Source of the DNA: CAXSDR01 sp964236445
Lineage (GTDB): Bacteria > Actinomycetota > Actinomycetes > Motilibacterales > Motilibacteraceae
DNA length: 36,766 nucleotides
Direction: 5' to 3'
Assembly (NCBI GenBank): GCA_964236445.1
Contig: CAXSDR010000027.1
Location: forward strand, 1-36,766
Positions 30,013 to 36,766 of this stretch are shown here, piece by piece. Numbering within the stretch: position 1 is the first letter of the stretch; every line of letters starts with the position of its first letter. The notes under the pieces were generated by a model. That model saw only the letters and a program-made list of their open reading frames with translations. It made no database searches and was not told the origin of the DNA. The position numbers and the translations under genes are program-made.

Positions 30013-30551
30013 AAGCCCAGGCCCGGTGCGACCGGCGCACCGGCGCGGATGACCGGACGCGGACCTGCCCAGTCGGCCTCGCGGATGGCGCGCAGCGCCA
30101 CCTTGCGCTGCTCACGCTCCAGACGGTCGATGAAGAGCACCCCGTCGAGATGGTCGTTCTCGTGCTGGGCGCAGCGCGAGAGCAGCCCGCGCCCCCGGAT
30201 CTCGAGCGGCTCACCGTGCATGTCCTGGCCGCGCACGACGACCTCCATGCTGCGCTCCACGTCGAAGGCGAGGCCCGGGATCGACAGACATCCCTCTTCG
30301 CCGATCACCTTCTCCTCGCTGACCTCGAGCACGGGGTTGACGACGTGGCCGAGCTCCTCGTCGACGAGGTAGGTGAACACCCGCTGCAGCACGCCCACCT
30401 GCGGTGCCGCAAGCCCCACGCCGGGCGCATCGATCATGGTGTCGGTCATGTCCTTGACCAGGCGACGAAGATGACGGTCGAAGTCGACGACGGGCTCGGC
30501 GGGGGTGCGCAACACCGGGTCGCCGAACAACCGGATGGGTGCGACAGCCAC
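30009..30551 (-). CDS. def: Peptide deformylase
   Basis: Metalloenzyme removing formyl from nascent proteins; 180 aa. All three motifs are present: GVGLAAPQVG (motif 1), EGCLSIPG (motif 2, metal-binding Cys) and QHENDHLDG (motif 3, HExxH-type metal ligands and catalytic Glu). The GTG at 30551 has AAGAGGAG six bases upstream and is preferred over the longer frame from 30608, which would begin before the predicted transcript start. Confidence 0.95.
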   Translation of the reverse strand: MAVAPIRLFGDPVLRTPAEPVVDFDRHLRRLVKDMTDTMIDAPGVGLAAPQVGVLQRVFTYLVDEELGHVVNPVLEVSEEKVIGEEGCLSIPGLAFDVERSMEVVVRGQDMHGEPLEIRGRGLLSRCAQHENDHLDGVLFIDRLEREQRKVALRAIREADWAGPRPVIRAGAPVAPGLGL

Positions 30552-30586
30552 GGCATGCTCCTCTTGATGGTCGATCGTGCAGGCCA

Positions 30587-30592
30587 AGTCTA
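30587..30592 (-). promoter_or_regulatory. Predicted -10 box for def-fmt-rsmB
   Basis: TAGACT on the minus strand in the 84-bp priA-def gap, with a transcript start expected near 30580 and a leader of about 29 nt that contains the def Shine-Dalgarno. The -35 region is not recognisable. Confidence 0.5.
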
Positions 30593-30635
30593 GGGATGCG
30601 CCGACCACTTCGGCGCCGCGACGACCGAGCAGGCT

Positions 30636-32852
30636 TCAGCCCAGGTCGACCGGGTCGAGCTGCACCCGGACCGGTCCGCCCGTGCGCGCCACGCTGCGCC
30701 GAGCCTGCGCCGCCCGGAGCTCCCGGCTGAGCTCCTGCGCGCTCTCGACGGGAACCCGGATGAGGGCTCGTCCGGGCGGACCCCCTGCGGCGCGATCCGA
30801 GGAGGTCTCGGGCGGCGTCGGCGACTGCTTGGGCAGCGCGACGTGCGCCAGCTCGGACAGGTCGAGATCGATCGCGACAGGACCCAGAACACGCGCACTC
30901 GCGGGCAGCACCACGAGCTGCAGGAGTGCACTGACATCGCTGAGCGCACCGGTGAGTGCGGCGAGCCGGACGGCAGGCGGCAGTCCCGCCTGCTCCCGGT
31001 CAGCGAGCTCGCGCGCCGCGGCGCCGAACGGGTCGCCGCGCACGAGAGCCTGCACTGCCGGGGACGAGGGGTCGGCGCACACCACGACCTCACCGGCATG
31101 CGCCGACGACCGCACCAGTGCCACGGCCCCGCTCCAACGCCGCAACGCCTCCTGCGCCGCGCGCAGGTCGGGTCGGGCCAGCATCGCCCAGCCGTCGAGA
31201 AGGACCGCCGCGGCATAGCCGCCGACCACCCGGGGCTCGCCCCCCGGTGTCGCGACGACGATTGCCGGCTCGTCGGAGACCTCGCTCAGCAGGGTGCTCC
31301 CGCTGCTCTGGCGAACCGGCACCCGGGCGAAGGTGCGGCCCAGCTCCTCGGCCGTGCGGCGTACGCCGACGGTGACAGCACGGACTGCGACGCCTGAGCA
31401 GACCGGGCAGGCCCAGCCGGGCGCCGGGCGGGCGCACCACCGGCACGTCGGCACCGCGTCCGGGCCGGCCAGCGCGAGCGGACCGGTGCAGGCGAGGCAT
31501 CGGGCAGGAGCCCGGCAGTTGCCGCATGACAGCGCCGGAAGGTAGCCGGCCCGAGGGACCTGCACGAGCACGGGGCCGCGCTGCAGGCCCGCGGCCAGCA
31601 CTTCCCAGGCCACGCGCGGGATGCGCGCTCCCCCGGCATGGGGGTCGTCACCGTCGCGTGCGTCCGCGGCCGTGCGGGTGCGCGGGGATGTGCGCCGCAC
31701 CACGTCTCGCGCCGCGCGCAGCGGCCGGGCCCAGCCCGTCGCGAGCAGCCGGGCGCCTTCGGGTGACACGACGTGACCGCCGAGCAGCAGCGCGCAGCCC
31801 GGCGCGGAACCCACCCCCTGTGCGCGCAGCAGCAGCACGTCGCGCGCATGGGGATAGGGCGCGCGAGGTTCCGCGAGGTTGTCGTCGCCGTCGTCCCAGC
31901 ACACGACGAGGCCCAGGTCGGCCACAGGCGCGAACGCGGCGGCGCGGGTCCCGACGACGACCCGCACGTCCCCTCGCGAGACGGCCAGAAAGCTGCGGTA
32001 GCGAGCCGTGGGGCCCGCGTCGGCGCGTAGGGCGACGTGTGACCCCACGCCCAGCGCACGGGTCAGCGCCGCGTCGATGATCGCGACGGCACCCGCATCG
32101 GGGGCCACGACGAGGGCACCGCGCCCGCCGGCCCGCGTCGCCTGCACGACGGCCGCGATTGCCTCGGGCCAGTCGTGGGCGGCGTCACTGCCGGGCACGG
32201 CCGACCACACGGCCCTCGGGCTGGCGCCCGCCGCGAGCGACGACAGCAAGGTCCGGCCGTCGCGATAGTGCGCCAGCGCGCTGCCGTCGGGGGCAGTGGG
32301 ACGCCCCGGACGGGCAGTCGCCTCGACCGCCCGGGCTTCCTCTCGGGCGTGGCGCGGGGGGACCGCGAGTCGCAGCACGTCGGCCAAGGTGCCGGCGCAC
32401 CGGTCGGCGACGGCGCGCGCAAGGGCCACGACCTCGGGGGTCAGCACCGGCTCCGCCGACACGACTGTGCGCAGGCGCGTCAGCCGGGACAGGTGGGCAG
32501 ACGTCTCGGCCCGCTCGACGATGAAGCCGGTCACGTCGCGACCGGCGAACCGCACGCGCACCCTCGCACCCGGAACCGCCGCAGCTGCCTGGGTGGCGCC
32601 CACCTCGTAGTCGAAGAGGCGGTCGAGGTGCGCGAGCGACACCTCGAGCGCCACCCGCGCGACAGGTCGCTCGGCGGCAGGCCGCTCCGCCACCGCCGGA
32701 GGCAGCGCCTGTCGGACACGGGCGCGCAACAGGCTCAGCTGCTCGGTGGGCACGCCTGCACCCGGCTCGACGCCTGCAGGGCCTGCCCTGTGCTCGTCAG
32801 GCTGTCGCACCGGAGTCGTCACAGCTCCCGGTGTAGCAGCCGCATCCGACAC
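30636..32852 (-). CDS. priA: PriA-like primosomal protein N' without helicase motifs
   Basis: Replication-restart protein homologue of 738 aa. The N-terminal 3'-DNA-binding domain (VARVALEVSLAHLDRLFDYEVG), the zinc-binding insertion with eight cysteines (LSCGNCRAPARCLACTG and CRWCARPAPGWACPVCSG) and the C-terminal domain (EQAGLPPAVRLAAL) are all present. The Walker A position reads SAVPGSDAAHD instead of GxxGxGKT, and the DEAH position reads CWDDGDDN, so ATP hydrolysis is not expected. This loss is known for actinobacterial PriA; the protein may act as a scaffold. GTG at 32852 is used; GTG at 32822 is an alternative. It lies 48 bp from metK. Confidence 0.9.
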   Translation of the reverse strand: MSDAAATPGAVTTPVRQPDEHRAGPAGVEPGAGVPTEQLSLLRARVRQALPPAVAERPAAERPVARVALEVSLAHLDRLFDYEVGATQAAAAVPGARVRVRFAGRDVTGFIVERAETSAHLSRLTRLRTVVSAEPVLTPEVVALARAVADRCAGTLADVLRLAVPPRHAREEARAVEATARPGRPTAPDGSALAHYRDGRTLLSSLAAGASPRAVWSAVPGSDAAHDWPEAIAAVVQATRAGGRGALVVAPDAGAVAIIDAALTRALGVGSHVALRADAGPTARYRSFLAVSRGDVRVVVGTRAAAFAPVADLGLVVCWDDGDDNLAEPRAPYPHARDVLLLRAQGVGSAPGCALLLGGHVVSPEGARLLATGWARPLRAARDVVRRTSPRTRTAADARDGDDPHAGGARIPRVAWEVLAAGLQRGPVLVQVPRAGYLPALSCGNCRAPARCLACTGPLALAGPDAVPTCRWCARPAPGWACPVCSGVAVRAVTVGVRRTAEELGRTFARVPVRQSSGSTLLSEVSDEPAIVVATPGGEPRVVGGYAAAVLLDGWAMLARPDLRAAQEALRRWSGAVALVRSSAHAGEVVVCADPSSPAVQALVRGDPFGAAARELADREQAGLPPAVRLAALTGALSDVSALLQLVVLPASARVLGPVAIDLDLSELAHVALPKQSPTPPETSSDRAAGGPPGRALIRVPVESAQELSRELRAAQARRSVARTGGPVRVQLDPVDLG

Positions 32853-32900
32853 CCGCCACGGTGCGCCGGGCGATCGGCGGGCAGCTGCGGGGGCGCAGGG

Positions 32901-34103
<1,203 letters not shown>

Positions 34104-34129
34104 GAGGTGCGAGCTCCTTGCTGCAGCGG

Positions 34130-35440
34130 CTACTGACAAGCCGGAAGTGTAGCGGCGGTGCCAGGACGCGCCCGCCTGTCGACGACGAGATCCCAGATCA
34201 CGTCGGCCAGCGCCTCCTTGGGGCCCAGCGGGACGGCCGTCTCGCTGCCGTCGTCGCAGAGTACGTAGGCGGCGTTCTGCGCCGACTCGAAGCCGCGGTC
34301 GCTGCCGGAGACGTCGTTGACGACGAGCAGGTCGCACCCCTTGCGGGCCAGCTTGGCGCGACCATGGGCCAACACGTCGCCGTGCTCGTCGCCGGTCTCG
34401 GCGGCGAAGCCGACGATCGTCTGGGCAGGGTCACGGCGAGCGGCGACCAGCTCGGCGAGCACGTCGGCGGTCGGCTCGAGCACCACCGTCAGCGTTGCTG
34501 CCCCCTCCTTCTTGATCTTGTGGTGCGCCGCCGCACGGGGGCGGTAGTCGGCGACGGCCGCCGCCATGACGACCACGTCCGCGGCGCCCGCCGCCAGCAC
34601 CACCGCGTCGCGAAGCTCCTGCGCCGTCGCGACGCGGAGCAGCTCGACACCGGCAGGTGGGGACAGCTCGGCAGGGTTCGCAGCGATGAGCACCACTCGC
34701 GCACCCCGCGCCGCAGCGGTGCGCGCGAGTGCCCATCCCTGCCGCCCCGACGACCGGTTCCCGAGGAAGCGGACCGGGTCGAGGGGCTCACGCGTCCCGC
34801 CTGCGGTCACGACGACGGTGGTGCCGGCGAGGTCGCGCCCCGGCAGCTGTCGGCTCCCCCGGGCGAGCACGGAGCGGCAGAGGCCGAGGATGTCGTCGGG
34901 CTCCGGCAGCCGGCCAGGGCCGCTGTCGGCTCCGGTGAGGCGCCCGGTCGCGGGCTCCATCACCAGGACACCGCGCGTCCGTAGGGTGCCGACGTTGGCC
35001 GCCGTCGCGGGGTGCTGCCACATCTCGGTGTGCATCGCCGGCACCATGAGCACCGGGCAGCGGGCCGTGAGCAGCACCGCGGCCAGCAGGTCGTCGGCCC
35101 GGCCGTGCGCGCTGCGTGCGAGCAGGTCAGCGGTGGCCGGCGCGACGACGACGAGGTCGGCCGAGCGGCCGAGCGCCACGTGCGCCACCTCGGGCACACC
35201 GTCCCAGACCTCGGTGGAGACCGGATGGCCTGACAGTGCTTCCCAGGTGGCAACGCCCACGAAGCGCAGCGCGGCCGCTGTGGGCACGACGACGACGTCG
35301 TGGCCGTCCTCGCGGAGCCGCCGCAGCAGGTCGCACGCCTTGTAGGCGGCGATCCCGCCCGAGACGCCGAGCAGCACACGCGAGCGGGGGCCGCGCTCCG
35401 GCGAGGGCGCCAGAGGCGCGTGGGGCTCCCCCGTCGTCAT
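34130..35440 (-). CDS. coaBC: Bifunctional phosphopantothenoylcysteine decarboxylase/synthetase
   Basis: Two consecutive CoA steps. The CoaC half (about 25-200) is an FMN flavoprotein with LLGVSGGIAAYKACDLLRRL, VAPATADLLARSAHG and the substrate-clamp Cys region VLMVPAMHTEMW. The CoaB half (about 210-436) has VVVTAGGTREPLDPVRFLGNRSSG, MAAAVADYRP, KIKKEG and VVNDVSGSDRGF. 436 aa from ATG 35440; the frame upstream is antisense-like sequence within rpoZ. 28 bp after rpoZ, an order shared with other actinobacteria. Confidence 0.95.
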   Translation of the reverse strand: MTTGEPHAPLAPSPERGPRSRVLLGVSGGIAAYKACDLLRRLREDGHDVVVVPTAAALRFVGVATWEALSGHPVSTEVWDGVPEVAHVALGRSADLVVVAPATADLLARSAHGRADDLLAAVLLTARCPVLMVPAMHTEMWQHPATAANVGTLRTRGVLVMEPATGRLTGADSGPGRLPEPDDILGLCRSVLARGSRQLPGRDLAGTTVVVTAGGTREPLDPVRFLGNRSSGRQGWALARTAAARGARVVLIAANPAELSPPAGVELLRVATAQELRDAVVLAAGAADVVVMAAAVADYRPRAAAHHKIKKEGAATLTVVLEPTADVLAELVAARRDPAQTIVGFAAETGDEHGDVLAHGRAKLARKGCDLLVVNDVSGSDRGFESAQNAAYVLCDDGSETAVPLGPKEALADVIWDLVVDRRARPGTAATLPACQ

Positions 35441-35468
35441 CGCGCGCCCGGCGACCGGAGGCGGGCGC

Positions 35469-35735
35469 TCAGGCCTGCTCGATCTTCTCGGCCGTGAGCA
35501 GTCCGGCGTTGATCTCGCGCAGCGCGATGGACAGCGGCTTCTCGTGGACGTGGGTCTCGACGAGCGGGCCGACGTATTCGAGCAGGCCCTCGGCCAGCTG
35601 GCTGTAGTAGGCGTTGATCTGGCGTGCACGCTTGGCGCCGTAGATCACGAGGCTGTACTTGGAATCCGTGGCCTTGAGCAGGTCGTCGATGGGCGGATTG
35701 GTGATGCCCTCGGGAACCACGGCGCTGCCGGACAC
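35469..35735 (-). CDS. rpoZ: RNA polymerase omega subunit
   Basis: Small polymerase subunit that helps fold beta-prime; 88 aa. ITNPPIDDLLKATDSKYSLVIYGAKRARQINAYYSQ is here seen in its blocks NPPIDDLLKATDSKYSLV and AAKRARQIN-like GAKRARQINAYY, then GPLVETHVHEKPLSIALREI. The GTG at 35735 lies 62 bp after gmk. The gap shows a weak 5-bp stem but no clear promoter. Confidence 0.96.
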   Translation of the reverse strand: MSGSAVVPEGITNPPIDDLLKATDSKYSLVIYGAKRARQINAYYSQLAEGLLEYVGPLVETHVHEKPLSIALREINAGLLTAEKIEQA

Positions 35736-35797
35736 GTTTGCTCGCTCTCGTTCGATGCTGGGGCTGCTCGCGCTCGCGGGGCCGTCAGTAGCGACGG

Positions 35798-36385
35798 TCA
35801 GTCGGGAGACGCAGGCGTCAGCAACGCTACCAGCCGCGAGCAGACCTGATCGACATCGGAGTTGACCAGTGTCACGTCGAACTCGTCCTCGGCCGCCAGC
35901 TCGACCTTCGCGGCGGCGAGCCGGCGTTCGACGACGTCGGCGGCCTCGGTGCCCCTGCGGGTCAGTCGCCCGACGAGCTCGTCCCAGGACGGTGGGGCCA
36001 GGAAGACGAGCAACGCGTCAGGCATCCGCTGCCTGACCTGGCGCGCACCCTGCAGGTCGATCTCGAGCAGGACCGCCTCTCCGGCAGCCAGCCGATCACG
36101 TACGGGCCCGGCGGGTGTGCCGTATCGGTGCCCCGCGAAGCGCGCCCACTCGAGCAGCTCGTCGGCCTCGACGAGGCGGTCGAACTCGGCGTCGCTGACA
36201 AATCGGTAGTGGACCTTGTCGACCTCGCCCGGCCGAGGAAACCGTGTGGTCGCCGAGACAGACACCCACAGCGGCGTCGCCGTGTCACGCAGGGCACGCA
36301 CGACGGTGCTCTTGCCGACACCGGACGGCCCGGAGAGGACCAGCAGCCGGGTGTGAGGCGACGCGCCCGCATCATCGACAGGCAC
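35798..36385 (-). CDS. gmk: Guanylate kinase
   Basis: Phosphorylates GMP to GDP; 195 aa. P-loop GPSGVGKSTVV lies near residue 20, the GMP-binding region is VSATTRFPRPGEVDKVHYRF with VSDAEFDRLVEADELLEWA, and EIDLQGARQVRQRMP is also conserved. GTG start 3 bp after the mihF stop; the mihF-gmk-rpoZ order is standard in actinobacteria. Confidence 0.96.
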   Translation of the reverse strand: MPVDDAGASPHTRLLVLSGPSGVGKSTVVRALRDTATPLWVSVSATTRFPRPGEVDKVHYRFVSDAEFDRLVEADELLEWARFAGHRYGTPAGPVRDRLAAGEAVLLEIDLQGARQVRQRMPDALLVFLAPPSWDELVGRLTRRGTEAADVVERRLAAAKVELAAEDEFDVTLVNSDVDQVCSRLVALLTPASPD

Positions 36386-36388
36386 GCG

Positions 36389-36709
36389 TCAGCCGCGGGG
36401 CGGGAACTCGCGCTCGAGCGCGGCGACCTGGTTGGCGCCGAGCCCCCGCACGCGTCGGGTCTCGGCGATCCCGAGCCGCTCCATGATCGCCGCGGCCCGG
36501 ACCTTGCCCACGCCCGGCATCGACTCGAGCAGCGCCGAGACCTTCATCTTGCCGACCACGTCATCGTTCTGACCGTCACGGACGACCTCGGACAGCGATG
36601 CGCCCGAGTGCTTGAGCCGGCTCTTCACCTCGGCGCGCGCACGCCGAACGAGGGCTGCCTTCTCGAGAGCGGCAGCGCGCTGTTCGGGTGTCAGACTGGG
36701 TAGTGCCAC
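36389..36709 (-). CDS. mihF: Actinobacterial integration host factor (mIHF)
   Basis: Nucleoid-associated DNA-binding protein, unrelated in fold to E. coli IHF; 106 aa. LTPEQRAAALEKAALVRRARAEVKSRLK is cut to its typical pieces TPEQRAAALEKAA and RRARAEVKSRLK, followed by the helix-two-turns-helix LLESMPGVGKVRAAAIMERL and RRVRGLGANQVAAL. Two GTGs are possible; the one at 36709 has AGGTGG five bases upstream and matches the family N-terminus (VALPxLTPEQR). About 50 bp upstream to the window edge show no further feature. Confidence 0.95.
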   Translation of the reverse strand: MALPSLTPEQRAAALEKAALVRRARAEVKSRLKHSGASLSEVVRDGQNDDVVGKMKVSALLESMPGVGKVRAAAIMERLGIAETRRVRGLGANQVAALEREFPPRG

Positions 36710-36766
36710 GGATTCCACCTCGGGTGCGTGCTGAGCCGGCTGCTGGACGCAGAGCTGTCGGGAGCG

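Noticed and set aside
34104..34129. SAM riboswitch in front of metK
   Set aside because: The gap is 26 bp, too short for any known SAM riboswitch.

Overview
The window is chromosomal DNA of a high-GC Gram-positive bacterium (Actinomycetes). Base composition is very GC-rich throughout, with many GTG starts, GTGA/ATGA stop-start overlaps and several genes whose -10 box sits directly in front of the start codon. The family content also fits: mycobacterial-type IHF, a PriA lacking helicase motifs, a DUF1844 protein beside infC, and an arginine cluster with argR inside it. I cannot assign a genus. Almost all genes lie on the minus strand, so the biological reading order runs from the right end to the left end.

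Right third (27.6-36.7 kb), in transcription order: mihF, gmk, rpoZ, coaBC, metK, priA, def, fmt, rsmB. These cover nucleoid protein, GMP kinase, RNA polymerase omega, CoA and SAM synthesis, replication restart, peptide deformylation, initiator-tRNA formylation and 16S rRNA m5C methylation. A 450-bp gap follows (27.2-27.66 kb) with degraded gene pieces: the end of a ricin-type lectin and a possible IS630-type transposase. Then come rpe, ribD, ribE, ribBA, ribH, hisE, hisG and a small PH-like membrane protein, a tightly overlapped riboflavin/histidine run.

Middle (14.2-21.5 kb): a plus-strand uridine-kinase-like P-loop protein, an SseB-family protein and a DUF1844 protein, then the translation operon infC-rpmI-rplT-rRNA methyltransferase. 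infC starts at a rare ATC codon behind a long structured leader, and the methyltransferase appears to start at CTG on the rplT stop. A PAS sensor histidine kinase and pheS-pheT follow.

The most notable element lies at 15.42-16.95 kb on the plus strand, between the histidine kinase and the rRNA methyltransferase. It is a complete retron: a -10 box, a ~179-nt noncoding RNA with paired a1/a2 ends, an unpaired G directly after a1, two msr-like hairpins and an msd-like hairpin, followed directly by a 443-aa retron-type reverse transcriptase (YADD, VTG). No effector gene is next to it, and housekeeping genes flank it on both sides.

Left third (0-10.6 kb): argC-argJ-argB-argD-argF-argR, then argG-argH, a 3-methyladenine glycosylase and tyrS. 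Two ARG boxes 20 bp apart lie directly in front of argC. The left edge carries a promoter and the conserved actinobacterial 16S rRNA leader motif on the minus strand, so an rRNA operon probably begins just outside the window.
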